From assembly GCA_964446585.1 (NCBI GenBank), contig CAYUPI010000013.1, positions 62,001 through 126,000 of the forward strand: a DNA stretch of 64,000 bases. Reading direction: 5' to 3'. The stretch's first letter is position 1. Each line of letters opens with the position of its first letter. The notes beneath the pieces were generated by a model. That model worked only from the letters and a program-made list of their open reading frames with translations. It ran no database searches and was not told the DNA's origin. The position numbers and the translations under genes are program-made. Shown piece after piece: positions 31,610 through 40,747 of the stretch. Origin of the DNA: CAYUPI01 sp964446585. Its GTDB lineage: Bacteria; Verrucomicrobiota; Verrucomicrobiia; Limisphaerales; UBA8199.

Positions 31610-34273
31610 ATGAAGAGTTTGTTTCTAAAGACTGCCTTCTTTCTCCTCCTGATCGGTGTGCTATCTGCCGACGGGCAGTCTTGTGGTAGTTGGGTTGAGA
31701 GGCATCCTTCCGCCGCACCCCCTGCACGACACGGGCACGCAATGGCATATGATTCGCTGCATAAACAAATCCTCATGTTCGGCGGCTGTTGCAACTACCT
31801 CGATACTTGGACATGGGATGGCACATCATGGACACAAAACTTTCCTTCCTCTCAACCCTCATCCAGTTGTGAATTGGCAATGGTTTATGATGAAGCCCAT
31901 TCGCGCGTGGTGCTTTTCGGAGGGGGCGTCTGCGGCACTGGAGATCCGTCTGAAACATGGCTCTGGGACGGAGTGAACTGGTCATTAGCATCGCCGGCGA
32001 CGAGCCCGCCGGGAAGAGAACTCCACGCTTTGGCGTACGATTCGAAAAGGGGCCAGGTCGTTTTGTTCGGCGGAGTCGTTGGCGGCAGTTTGTCGAATGA
32101 CACGTGGGTCTGGGAGGGTAATACTTGGACGCAGAAGTTTCCTGCCCATAGCCCCCCACCAAGCGCCTCTTTCGCCATGTCTGGTGACCCCATGCACGGG
32201 GATGTGGTTCTTTTTCGCAGCGACACATGGCTGTGGGATGGGACCGACTGGACCCAGGCCTCACCAGGGACACAGCCTCCATCAACACCAAGCGCTGCCA
32301 TGGTGTACGATGCGAGTCGGGGGAGAATAGTTTACTTCAACGAAAGGTGCGAGGCTTGGCTCTGGGACGGGTCGAACTGGGCCGAGGACTGCTCAAGCAC
32401 TAGTCCGGTCCCCGCGGAAAGATATTATTTTGCGGCGGCGTACGACGCCGCTCGAAGCCAGGCTGTTATGTTTGGTGGTCGAAGGAGGTCTGATGGTGTT
32501 ATCCTCGGCGACACATGGGAGTTTTCTTACATGATTGAACCCGTGATTGTTTCCCAACCCACGAATCAATTCGCAGCGCCTGGCACCAACGTCGTTTTTC
32601 GGGTAAGCGCTGTTGGAACTCCGCCGTTAAGTTATCAATGGCGTTTCAACGGCGTGAGTATTGCGGGCGCAACTAATTCGGCGATCACAGTGACGAATGT
32701 GGGATGGTCGGATTCGGGGGCGTATGACGTCGTGGTCGCAAATGGCTATGGTTCGAAAGTCAGCGCGGGTGCAACCTTGACGGTGCTGTCAGCCCCGGCC
32801 GAGGTGACGCCACCGACGACCCCACCGACGTATGACAATTTGCCTGCAAAGGAACAAGGCAAAGACAGTCTGGTTGTCGTCACGCACGGGTGGCAGCCAA
32901 AATGTCCGATTTCGCCAGAGACATGCCTTGTCCCTTGCGGTCCACCCGACGTGGGTTGGGTAGATGCGATGGTTACCCGCATCGCAGCTAACATTCCCGG
33001 CAACTGGACTGTCTTTCCACTGTATTGGACGAATGAACCCAGTGAACCCAGTGCATGGACACATTCTCCCAATGATGCGGCAGATAATGGATTGATTATT
33101 GGTGCGAAGTTCGGCAAAGCATTGGCTACTCAAAACTGGAATCGTATTCATCTGATTGCGCACAGCGCCGGCTCAGGCTTAATTCAATATGCGGCCAAAT
33201 GGATAAAAACGAATTCGCCAACGACGATCGTCCATACGACTTTCTTAGACCCTTACTTGGATACCAGTGCGTGCGATCCAGCAAGAAATCTGACGCACAA
33301 CTTTCTGGGTATATCTTCAGATTGGTCAGACAATTATATTTCCTCAATCATTGGGGGATCTCTCGACCATGCTTATAACGTCTGCGTAACGTCTATTGAT
33401 CCCTATCTCTGCAAAGCACCTCCGTGTTGCGAGCTAGGGCTAGGCGCCCAAATTGTTTCCACAGGAGAAGAACACCAATGGGCACATCTGTTCTATTCAC
33501 TAACCATTACAAGCAGCGATCCGCTGTATGAGGGTCACGGTTTTCCTTTCAGTCAAGAGGGCGGGAACTGGACGGTTTCAACTAATACTTATCGCCTAGG
33601 AAATAATCCTCACGTTCTCGGCTGCGACAAGGCAGTCACGCAAAACCAATATCCAACTGCGCCGAAAACGCCGGTTACCCTGAGTGCCGTCGCTTCAGCG
33701 TGGAGTTCGTCGGGCACAGTCCAACTTTATGATTCTGGAGCCGGTCTAACTAGCGGGTCTCCCGTGTGGCTTGCACTAGGAATCACTGTCACCAACACGA
33801 TCAATTTCCTCACATTTGACACACAATTTTCCAGCCCACCGGATGCCCAAGGGTTGCTGTCCGTGACGTGGGATACCAACCGAATCGCTTTGATAGACGA
33901 GACCGCGGTGCTTGGCGGATTGCAGAGTTACACCGCGGCGTTGCCGGGAACGTTTACCGTTAGTGACCATGTGCTTGGGTTTCGTCTCGATCCTTACACG
34001 AACATCGCATCCAGCCTGATGGTGACGAATGTATCCTTTGGCTACGTCGGTTTGACGAATCCACTGACGCTTAGCATCAATCCACCGACAAATCAGAGCG
34101 TGTCATTGTCACTGACTGCCCCCACGGGCTATACCTACCTTATTAAAGCCTCTACGAATCTCGGTGATTGGGCAGACCTAGGGGTTGTGTTCAATACAAA
34201 TGGCACAGTGACTTTTCCTGATTTTGATGCAACGAATTTCACCAAGCGGTTTTATCGCGCGGTCGCCCCGTGA
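31610..34273 (+). CDS. Secreted kelch-repeat, Ig-like and lipase-like multidomain protein
   Basis: 887 residues from the ATG at 31610. Signal peptide KSLFLKTAFFLLLIGVLSADG. About five kelch units (HAMAYDSLHKQILMFGG, DTWTWDGTSWTQ, TWLWDGVNWSLASP) form a beta propeller to about residue 310. An Ig-like domain follows (EPVIVSQPTNQFAAPGTNVV, YQWRFNGVSIAGATNS, GAYDVVVANGYGSKVSAG). Next comes an alpha/beta-hydrolase region with SLVVVTHGWQPKC and the lipase box LIAHSAGSG near 535. The C-terminal 60 residues (TYLIKASTNLGDWADLGVVF ... RFYRAV) match the tails of the two LRR proteins at 57-60 kb. It probably acts outside the cell as an esterase or adhesin and is the largest cargo gene besides RHS. Confidence 0.82.
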   Translation: MKSLFLKTAFFLLLIGVLSADGQSCGSWVERHPSAAPPARHGHAMAYDSLHKQILMFGGCCNYLDTWTWDGTSWTQNFPSSQPSSSCELAMVYDEAHSRVVLFGGGVCGTGDPSETWLWDGVNWSLASPATSPPGRELHALAYDSKRGQVVLFGGVVGGSLSNDTWVWEGNTWTQKFPAHSPPPSASFAMSGDPMHGDVVLFRSDTWLWDGTDWTQASPGTQPPSTPSAAMVYDASRGRIVYFNERCEAWLWDGSNWAEDCSSTSPVPAERYYFAAAYDAARSQAVMFGGRRRSDGVILGDTWEFSYMIEPVIVSQPTNQFAAPGTNVVFRVSAVGTPPLSYQWRFNGVSIAGATNSAITVTNVGWSDSGAYDVVVANGYGSKVSAGATLTVLSAPAEVTPPTTPPTYDNLPAKEQGKDSLVVVTHGWQPKCPISPETCLVPCGPPDVGWVDAMVTRIAANIPGNWTVFPLYWTNEPSEPSAWTHSPNDAADNGLIIGAKFGKALATQNWNRIHLIAHSAGSGLIQYAAKWIKTNSPTTIVHTTFLDPYLDTSACDPARNLTHNFLGISSDWSDNYISSIIGGSLDHAYNVCVTSIDPYLCKAPPCCELGLGAQIVSTGEEHQWAHLFYSLTITSSDPLYEGHGFPFSQEGGNWTVSTNTYRLGNNPHVLGCDKAVTQNQYPTAPKTPVTLSAVASAWSSSGTVQLYDSGAGLTSGSPVWLALGITVTNTINFLTFDTQFSSPPDAQGLLSVTWDTNRIALIDETAVLGGLQSYTAALPGTFTVSDHVLGFRLDPYTNIASSLMVTNVSFGYVGLTNPLTLSINPPTNQSVSLSLTAPTGYTYLIKASTNLGDWADLGVVFNTNGTVTFPDFDATNFTKRFYRAVAP

Positions 34274-34284
34274 TACAGTAGCGG

Positions 34285-34662
34285 CTATTGCGGAGTGGAT
34301 GCCCGGTTCCTTGTCGATTTTGCGTAGCGTATAGTTCCGCCAATCACCGCCCCTACGACGAACCAAAATGCGACCGAAGGCATATCCACAAGAATGAAAC
34401 CCACAGCGTGGGGGAGATTGCCGGGGCCAATAAATTTAATGGCCAGAGGAAATACGGGAAGTATGAGAAGTGAGGCGATAAGCTCCACGTGCAAGAGGTG
34501 CGAGCACAGAGGCTGACCCTGCCACCATAGATAGCGCTCCCACCACGGAAAATTATAAAGATTCGCTGGTTCGCACAATCTCTCTAAAGCAAAAATTACG
34601 AGTGTAAATGCCCCTCCAATGACGCCGCCTCTTAACCAGTAAGGCCACCGTTTCCAGATCAT
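34285..34662 (-). CDS. Four-helix membrane protein, unknown function
   Basis: 125 residues with hydrophobic segments GGVIGGAFTLVIFAL, LLHVELIASLLILPVFPLAI, AVGFILVDMPSVAFWFVVGA and possibly one more. No family recognised. It converges on the kelch/lipase gene (12 nt between stops). It is probably an accessory cargo gene. Confidence 0.62.
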   Translation of the reverse strand: MIWKRWPYWLRGGVIGGAFTLVIFALERLCEPANLYNFPWWERYLWWQGQPLCSHLLHVELIASLLILPVFPLAIKFIGPGNLPHAVGFILVDMPSVAFWFVVGAVIGGTIRYAKSTRNRASTPQ

Positions 34663-34967
34663 TGCTTTTCATCATAGCACATCAAGAACGCGAACTTATC
34701 CACAGCCGGGAAGCCTGGCGAGCGAACCTCCTTGCGTCGCAAAATGCATCTTTTACGACGGGAGAGTGGCAAAACGTTGATATTGTTGGCGAATTCGACT
34801 TTCACCGGAAGCGTTCAAGCCGTCGAATCCGCGGGGTCAATCTATCTGCTTTCCGCTGAAAGAGATGGCGACCGGGGACTTCTCATATGGACGGGGCACA
34901 ACAGTCCCGAACGCCTTTTCCGCCCTGAACGTCGGTCGCCAAAATCTGATTATTATGAGTTACGTCC
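34663..34967. other. Intergenic stretch without a convincing gene
   Basis: 305 bp. A plus-strand open frame (34732-35031) runs into the ATPase gene on the other strand and has no recognisable homology; I treat it as chance. Confidence 0.5.
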
Positions 34968-36596
34968 TTATCGTGAACGTCGCCAGGCGATCGCTGGCTC
35001 TGCCCGAGCACCTTTGTATTTCAGGGCTTGAGTGAGATTCTCTTCGATTTTCAAAAGAGCCCGGTCCACCTCCGCGGCGGGCAGGAAGCCGGCCATCAAT
35101 TCCTCGGTGTAGCTTTGGAGGATCTCCGGTCTGACATACCAGTTTTTAACGAACGGGGTAACCGCCGCGAGGGTTGGTTTGCCCGGCAGTCGAATCATAA
35201 AGTGACGTTGGTATTGCTCCATCAAGCGATCAGACAATTCCCAGAGACTCTCCTCAAGCGAGTATGGAGTAATGCTCGAAACTTCCTTGAAGGGTACTGG
35301 ATAAAGAAAAGGTATGTCCGCCATACCTTCCTGAAAGCTCAGACCGTCGGCTTCTGTCTGGCTGGTTGAAGGAATCCACTCCTGTGCCGCCGGATCCCAC
35401 GCTTGGCCGCTCGAAAGCGTCATCGCGCTCGATTGGCCGGAGCTGCACGAATACACCTTTTCACGAGTGTAAACGGGCCAGAATTTGGTTTGTTCAACGA
35501 GAAACTTGACCCGTTTCAGATCAATCTGCCCTGGGAAAATGTTCTCGGCGACGAGGCGCGCGTCGTCTCGGCTCAGACCGCCAAAGACGAGCTTGGTCCT
35601 GGCGTTCTGCATCGAAGCAAAAACCAGCGCATCGTCCTGGCGAAGCTGCTCCAGGTGCTGATGAAACAGAAAAAGATGAAGGCCATACTTGGCACTCTCG
35701 TTCAGCATTTTAGGAACGTCCGGCGTTAAGAAATTCTGGAATTCATCAATGATGAGGAAAAACGGGGTCGGTGCTCCCCCGCTCTCCGTCTGTCGGCGCC
35801 GCCTGACCACTTCCCAAACTTCATTGAGCAAAAGCGTTCCGATGAATCGACCTTGCTGTTCGGTCAGCCAGTCGGACGGCTGGAGATTCACAAGCAGGAT
35901 TTTGCCGTTTTCAATGATTTCTTTGAGGTCAATGTTGTTTGTTGGAAGTCCCATCACTCGCCGCAATGTGTCTGAAGAAAGGAAACGGAAGAGCTTATTC
36001 CACGTGCTTGAGGTCTTGTCCCAGAACTCCGTGACTCGTGGGAGTGAGTGCAATTCCTGCCACTGCTCCCGAATCAATTGGTCGCGGATAGTGCCGGCAA
36101 GCTGTGCCCACATGCGCCTGTGCGACCACCGCAGTAGATAGGAGGCGACCTGGATAGGTTGCTCCTGCTCCAGCAGGTAGTGATAGAAGCATTTGAGCCC
36201 CCGCTCCAGGAGAGGCGTCTCATCCGTGTTCGCCTGGCCCCACACCTTGATGGTGGCCTGGAGGCGGCGTTCCACCTGGACGCTGAGCTCGCCTTCGCCG
36301 CGGCGAAACGGATTGAAGCCGACCACATGGCCGGTCGAGGACGGATTGAGGAGGATAATGTCACGATTGGGCTGGAGATAGGCAAGCCAGCGCAGCAAAT
36401 CCTCATACAAAAAGCCGTGAGGATCGATGAGGCAAAATCCCTGCGCCTGGCGGATAAGGTCACGGGCGATCCATTCAATGAGCTTGGACTTGCCGGTGCG
36501 GGAAGCGCCAACGCCGTGGACATGTGTTTGGAGAGCGTCAGGGCCAAACTCAAGGCGCTGGCCATCCTCTGCATAACCGATGAAGAGCGGGTTCAT
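34968..36596 (-). CDS. VirD4/TraD-like coupling ATPase (second copy), last gene of a transfer-like operon
   Basis: 542 residues. Walker A GVGASRTGKSKLIEWI at 29-44 (Arg replaces the usual Gly before T-G-K-S), FCLIDPHGFLYEDLL, Walker B FFLIIDEFQNFLTPD at 279-293, then FLFHQHLEQL. The C-terminal 130 residues (SCSSGQSSAMTLSSG onward) are specific to this copy. It probably couples a DNA-protein substrate to a membrane channel. The start overlaps the end of the membrane coiled-coil gene by 4 nt (ATGA). Order in the operon: replication-relaxation protein, TcpC-like protein, coiled coil, ATPase. Confidence 0.87.
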   Translation of the reverse strand: MNPLFIGYAEDGQRLEFGPDALQTHVHGVGASRTGKSKLIEWIARDLIRQAQGFCLIDPHGFLYEDLLRWLAYLQPNRDIILLNPSSTGHVVGFNPFRRGEGELSVQVERRLQATIKVWGQANTDETPLLERGLKCFYHYLLEQEQPIQVASYLLRWSHRRMWAQLAGTIRDQLIREQWQELHSLPRVTEFWDKTSSTWNKLFRFLSSDTLRRVMGLPTNNIDLKEIIENGKILLVNLQPSDWLTEQQGRFIGTLLLNEVWEVVRRRRQTESGGAPTPFFLIIDEFQNFLTPDVPKMLNESAKYGLHLFLFHQHLEQLRQDDALVFASMQNARTKLVFGGLSRDDARLVAENIFPGQIDLKRVKFLVEQTKFWPVYTREKVYSCSSGQSSAMTLSSGQAWDPAAQEWIPSTSQTEADGLSFQEGMADIPFLYPVPFKEVSSITPYSLEESLWELSDRLMEQYQRHFMIRLPGKPTLAAVTPFVKNWYVRPEILQSYTEELMAGFLPAAEVDRALLKIEENLTQALKYKGARAEPAIAWRRSR

Positions 36597-37333
36597 TTGT
36601 GCCCCTCCATGAGGTCGTTAATGGCAGCCTCGGCACGGCGGTCTATGGCTTTTTGAAGCACTGGGTCATGCTTGAACTTTTCCTTCTCTTCCTCGGCCCG
36701 CCGCCTGATTGCTTCCACGGTGCGAAGCGGGCTAAATAGCTTTTCGAGGTTGCGTTCAATAGCCTCCTGAGCCGCCGTTTTCGAAGTCTCTCCCTGTGGA
36801 TACTTGAGGCGTTCGATTTCCCGCTCTGCCTTTTCCTTCTCCAGGCGGAGTTTAGTCAGTTCCATTTGGATTTTCGCTTTCTCGAGCTCCTCCTGGCAAT
36901 CGGCCAGGTCGAGCTGCGCCTCCAGTTTTCTCGTCTCTAACGACTCCTTCGCTCCAACGCGCCGAAGTTGGCCCAAGGTTTCAAAGAACTTCACGTAATT
37001 CGCGTAAAGTTCTGTGAGCGCGACTGCGGTTTGCCTCTCCGCGCGAATTTTGAGCCGCTTTGGAGCGATTGCGTCGAACCACCAGAACCAGGGTCCATAC
37101 TCGAAACGATGTATGGGCAACTTCGGCAAGCCCGGAATGAGGAGATACAGTCGTTCTGCTGTTTCCTGGAGCAGCCCGAAATCTCGCTTTTGTTGGGGAG
37201 TCATTGGGGGGAGTCTTGTGAGTCGGCGATGTTCAACGGCGTGCGTGACCAACCAGCCCGTCGCGCTGACTATGAGCGCGCCGGCGATCCCCCATCCGGT
37301 GGGCGGAAGGACCGTTTCTAAGAGAGAATTCAC
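36593..37333 (-). CDS. Membrane-anchored coiled-coil protein of the transfer-like operon
   Basis: 246 residues. One N-terminal membrane helix (GWGIAGALIVSATGWLVTHA, residues 13-32), then a cytosolic or periplasmic body with a long coiled coil (AQLDLADCQEELEKAKIQME, LTKLRLEKEKAEREIERLKY) and a second charged helix (RTVEAIRRRAEEEKEKFKHD). No family recognised. It overlaps the ATPase by 4 nt and starts 3 nt after the TcpC-like gene. It may tether the ATPase to the membrane, as ATPase partners without their own membrane helix need an anchor. Confidence 0.7.
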   Translation of the reverse strand: MNSLLETVLPPTGWGIAGALIVSATGWLVTHAVEHRRLTRLPPMTPQQKRDFGLLQETAERLYLLIPGLPKLPIHRFEYGPWFWWFDAIAPKRLKIRAERQTAVALTELYANYVKFFETLGQLRRVGAKESLETRKLEAQLDLADCQEELEKAKIQMELTKLRLEKEKAEREIERLKYPQGETSKTAAQEAIERNLEKLFSPLRTVEAIRRRAEEEKEKFKHDPVLQKAIDRRAEAAINDLMEGHK

Positions 37334-37336
37334 AAT

Positions 37337-38485
37337 TCAAAGCTTGGGTAAACGTGGCGTGTCCAAGCCAAAACGTGCGAGGGTTCGCGCCTCAAGCTGC
37401 GGGTCGTCGTCCTCCGGTCCTTGCCAGAAGTACGGAATGCCCGGTTGTGCTTCTTGGTAGCCGGGAAACCACGACAGCGGACGCGCCCAAACAATTTTTT
37501 GGTTTCCGTTAATGCTCTCGACAAGGAAAGTCGCGGCGCCGTTGTGCCAAACGATACGGCCGTCCAGCTCCAAAACCACTTCTATCTTCAAGCCTTTGTA
37601 GCCGCGAGGGATTACTCGCTTGACGTTCCGAACCTCAGTTTCGGCGAAGAATCGAACCCAATTGGTGTCAGTGACGTAACGCTCTGTGTCGAAACCTGGG
37701 GCGACCACGTCGCGGAGCGTGTCCTGTCGTTTGGCCTTGGCGGCAAACATGAATTTCCGCGCGAGTTGAATGGCGGTTTGTTCCTCGACGGCAAGCCATT
37801 CTGGATACCCCTCGTGGGCCCAGCTGTGATCCCACGTATGAAACCCGTTTGGCGGGACGTCGCTAAGGAGGAACTGGTTGTTGTCAAAGCGGAAGACGAG
37901 CACTTGAGCCTCCTCATTGAGAGGCTTAAACAATACCCGGACTCGCGCCTCATAGGAGTTTCTGGGCCGCTGAATGACTGCCTCCAGATAGTGAGCGCGA
38001 TGCGTAAATGGCCTGCAAATGGCATCCAACCTTGCGTAATCAGCCAAGACTCTGGGGTCAATCACGCCTCGGAGCAGGTTGGGATTTCCTTGGTCCAAGG
38101 CCGCATAGATCTGTTGGAGGTTCGCCGAAATCACTTCCCGTGCCTCGGCAAGAGATGGCATTACCGGCCGCGGGAGTTCTTTCGATCTGCTGGCGTGTTG
38201 CTGTCTCTCCCACCAAATGCGACCCCTGGAGATGCTCTGACGGAGGATTGAGAGGCCACGCTGAGTTAGCGTATAGCCGATGTTCCCAAGGAGGATGAGA
38301 AGCGCTATCCAGAAAATCGATGCGAATGAGCGTTTAAATCTCCGCAGCCTTTTGAAGGCTCTGAGGTCAGGATGCGGCTCGACAGGAAGCGGTGACACTG
38401 TGGCGTGGACATCGATCACCGGCAGCTCGCTTGGGAGCATCATCGATAGTTTTTGGTCTTGCATGCCGGGATTCAACATTAGCAC
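37337..38485 (-). CDS. Single-pass membrane protein with two NTF2-like domains (VirB8/TcpC-like layout)
   Basis: 382 residues. A short basic cytosolic N-terminus (FKRLRRFKRSFASI) is followed by one membrane helix (FWIALLILLGNIGYTLTQ, about 55-75). Two segments then each look like an NTF2/Tim44-type cone fold: EAREVISANLQQIYAALDQG with strands through VRVLFKPLNEEAQVLVFRFD, and EQTAIQLARKFMFAAKAKRQ with strands through IVWHNGAATFLVESINGN. One helix plus one or two NTF2-like domains is the layout of VirB8 and of the conjugation protein TcpC. This is a fold-level inference, not a family match. Confidence 0.62.
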   Translation of the reverse strand: MLMLNPGMQDQKLSMMLPSELPVIDVHATVSPLPVEPHPDLRAFKRLRRFKRSFASIFWIALLILLGNIGYTLTQRGLSILRQSISRGRIWWERQQHASRSKELPRPVMPSLAEAREVISANLQQIYAALDQGNPNLLRGVIDPRVLADYARLDAICRPFTHRAHYLEAVIQRPRNSYEARVRVLFKPLNEEAQVLVFRFDNNQFLLSDVPPNGFHTWDHSWAHEGYPEWLAVEEQTAIQLARKFMFAAKAKRQDTLRDVVAPGFDTERYVTDTNWVRFFAETEVRNVKRVIPRGYKGLKIEVVLELDGRIVWHNGAATFLVESINGNQKIVWARPLSWFPGYQEAQPGIPYFWQGPEDDDPQLEARTLARFGLDTPRLPKL

Positions 38486-38507
38486 CGGTCAGAGCGGTGC
38501 CTTTGTG

Positions 38508-39563
38508 TCATCGCAAAAGAGCTTCTCGTCTCACCGGACCCACCGGCGTATTCGCGTTTCCATCTCCGAGAGTCAGCAAAGCCTGTTTTTGAACCAATTT
38601 GGCCACAAACTCCTCCCGCTCGGGGTCGCGGCGGTATATGGTCATTCCCCTGCGACGCTCAGGATCGAAGCGGGTGCCTTCTGTAACCTTGTAATAATCA
38701 ATTGGCCGCATCCATATGTGATCGAGCGGATTCGTGGTCACTTCCTTGAATGTCGTAAACCAGACCTGCTGGAGCACGGGCGGCGAAAGTTGTAGCAACC
38801 GCTCCGCGGCGTTATTTCGGCGCTCGGCATTCTGACAAACGACGAGCACCAGGAACGGACACTCTTCGGCCTGGGAATATCCATGATGCGCCGCGAAGCT
38901 GCCGCTGCGGTAATACGTTCGGTAACACGCCGCCTTTCGGGCGAGGGTCTCCTGAGTTTCAGTGCTTCGATCGAGCTCAAGAAAGAAGCTATGCGAATAG
39001 CACGCTCCGCCGTTATCCCGGTCGCGTTCGTGGATGCTCACGTAGCCATCGGGCCTGACGAGAATTTCCGGCTCTCCGGCGCGAGGCCGCGATACGAACT
39101 CAAAAAGGAGTGGCCACGTGAGGAATTGGGCCAATTCATAGCGTGCCTCTTTCCGCAGAGCGAGGGTGAGGGCCGCTTTCACGTCGAGAACGGCGAGCTC
39201 ATGCTGGAGCGTGCTATTGCTTACGCGCGCGCGCCGTTCGAATGAACTCCATGTCAGATTTGGGTATTTGGTGAGTCGGCCTTCGGCAGAAAGCAGGTCG
39301 AACGCTTTGCGGGTCAGAAACAGGATGCTCCGTTCATAGACGCGCCGCGCCCGCTCGCCTAACAGCCCCGCGACTTTGAGTTTTTGGAGACGCTTCTTCG
39401 CAGCCTCCCTCCGTTCATCAAAAAAAATGGCAGCGGCATGGGGCAACGTGAGCAGTCGCATTTCGAATAAGCCCTCAAGCACATCGAGGTCGCGGTTCTG
39501 CAACTCGACGTGAACAGCCTCGTTGTCCTGTTTGGTGATTACCTCCACTGTGGCTGTCTCCAT
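38508..39563 (-). CDS. Replication-relaxation family protein (Replic_Relax)
   Basis: 351 residues. The N-terminal winged helix (ELQNRDLDVLEGLFEMRLLT, LPHAAAIFFDERREAAKKRL, QKLKVAGLLGERARRVYERS) and the following RVSNSTLQHELAVLDVKAAL match the Replic_Relax family, found on plasmids and conjugative elements and thought to take part in origin binding or relaxation. The C-terminal half contains a nuclease-like strand set (PDGYVSIHERDRDNGGACYS, SFFLELDRSTETQETLARKA) reminiscent of restriction-type PD-(D/E)xK folds. It is the first gene of the operon leading to the VirD4-like ATPase and is the best candidate relaxase substitute. Confidence 0.78.
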   Translation of the reverse strand: METATVEVITKQDNEAVHVELQNRDLDVLEGLFEMRLLTLPHAAAIFFDERREAAKKRLQKLKVAGLLGERARRVYERSILFLTRKAFDLLSAEGRLTKYPNLTWSSFERRARVSNSTLQHELAVLDVKAALTLALRKEARYELAQFLTWPLLFEFVSRPRAGEPEILVRPDGYVSIHERDRDNGGACYSHSFFLELDRSTETQETLARKAACYRTYYRSGSFAAHHGYSQAEECPFLVLVVCQNAERRNNAAERLLQLSPPVLQQVWFTTFKEVTTNPLDHIWMRPIDYYKVTEGTRFDPERRRGMTIYRRDPEREEFVAKLVQKQALLTLGDGNANTPVGPVRREALLR

Positions 39564-39613
39564 AGCATTATTTTACCATATTTGCTCACTGCTCTGAGAG
39601 CTGGACACTTTAA

Positions 39614-39636
39614 AGAGCGACCTCGACGGTCGCTCT
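39614..39636. terminator. Hairpin between the primase and replication-relaxation genes
   Basis: AGAGCGACC-TCGAC-GGTCGCTCT is a perfect 9-bp stem. It lies after the primase stop and before the start of the replication-relaxation gene, both on the minus strand. The following T-rich bases are few, so it may be a weak terminator or a processing site. Confidence 0.45.
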
Positions 39637-39661
39637 GTGTTCTGAATGTATTTTTGTCGCC

Positions 39662-40732
39662 TCACGACGTTGCTGCTTCCTTCTGCCATGGTCCTTCGCC
39701 GAAGATCCTCTTCAATTCCTCAGGACTGCAATTGGTCGGTTGCTTGCCTGTGTCGAGTTTTACCCACCGCGTAAAACGATATGGGGCAAACCTTAAAAAC
39801 AATTCCCCGGCGCACCGTGCACCGGCATCGTCCCCATCCGGCATGAGCCAGATGCGGCCTGCCGGCGCGACCCTATCCAGGATTAACTGCGCTTGTTGGT
39901 CGCTGCAGCTTGACCCCATCAAAGCCACGACGTTAGGGAGACCAGCTTGCGTTAACCACCAGGCCCCTGTGAAACCTTCGATGACGATGATGTCTTCGAC
40001 AACGCGCGGGAGCCTGTGAAGGTTATAGACGATCAGACTCTTCTGAAACTGATATGTCACCCCTTCGTGGTCCCGTTTCGACGGTAACCGGTATTTCGGG
40101 TTCTCCTCGCTGATGGCCCTGTCGACCACGACTCGACCTGCGTAACCAATGAGCTTCCCGTCCAGGTTGTAAAGTGGGATTGCAATCCGTCCGTTGAGCG
40201 AGCCGCGCGAGCAATAGCCCAGACCGAACTGCTGTATTGTTGCGGCAGTAAATCCTCTGCCTGTGAGATACGGATGTGTCGGGTCCAACGTTGTGAGCTC
40301 GAAATCCAGCGGAGCATTTATCTTCACAATGTTCTCTCCTTGGGCGGAGACATTTTGTTCCTTTTCACTCGTGCCTGGCTTCGCCTGCTGTGCGTCCGGT
40401 GCCGGCCGAGAGTCCCCTGGCAGGAACGCCTGCTGTAGTTTGAGGGCGACTTTGCGGAAATCGCTTCCGTTCGCCGGATCCACTCCTTCCATGCGCGCTG
40501 CGAACTCGATCACGTTCCCCTTGGCACCGCACCCGAAGCATTGGAATATTCCTCGGTCGAGATTGGCCGAGAATGACGCCGAGTTCTTTTTGCCGTTGTG
40601 AGTCGGCAGTGGACAAAAGCCGTGGTGTTGACTGCTATTGGCCTGCACTTTCACTTCAACGCCGTAGTGTTCCAATACGGCCCTGAAGTCGAGCTTCCGC
40701 CTGAGTTCTTTGAAATCTAACCATTGAGACAT
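39662..40732 (-). CDS. DnaG-like primase: CHC2 zinc finger plus TOPRIM
   Basis: 356 residues. The CHC2 zinc finger spans about 38-75 (GFCPLPTHNGKKNSASFSAN and GIFQCFGCGAKGNVIEFAAR, with C-x4-H ... C-x2-C ligands). A linker region follows, then the DnaG catalytic N-part (LTGRGFTAATIQQFGLGYCS, GRIAIPLYNLDGKLIGYAGR). The TOPRIM fold has IIVIEGFTGAWWLTQAG (catalytic Glu) and WLMPDGDDAGARCAGELFL (DxD). It makes RNA primers and is typical of plasmids and phages that carry their own replication start. Single strand conversion after transfer is a likely use. It follows a small HTH protein by 15 nt. Confidence 0.9.
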   Translation of the reverse strand: MSQWLDFKELRRKLDFRAVLEHYGVEVKVQANSSQHHGFCPLPTHNGKKNSASFSANLDRGIFQCFGCGAKGNVIEFAARMEGVDPANGSDFRKVALKLQQAFLPGDSRPAPDAQQAKPGTSEKEQNVSAQGENIVKINAPLDFELTTLDPTHPYLTGRGFTAATIQQFGLGYCSRGSLNGRIAIPLYNLDGKLIGYAGRVVVDRAISEENPKYRLPSKRDHEGVTYQFQKSLIVYNLHRLPRVVEDIIVIEGFTGAWWLTQAGLPNVVALMGSSCSDQQAQLILDRVAPAGRIWLMPDGDDAGARCAGELFLRFAPYRFTRWVKLDTGKQPTNCSPEELKRIFGEGPWQKEAATS

Positions 40733-40747
40733 AACTATCCTTTCCGT

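Noticed and set aside
34732..35031. A 99-residue plus-strand open frame
   Set aside because: It runs into the well-supported ATPase gene on the other strand and has no homology I recognise.
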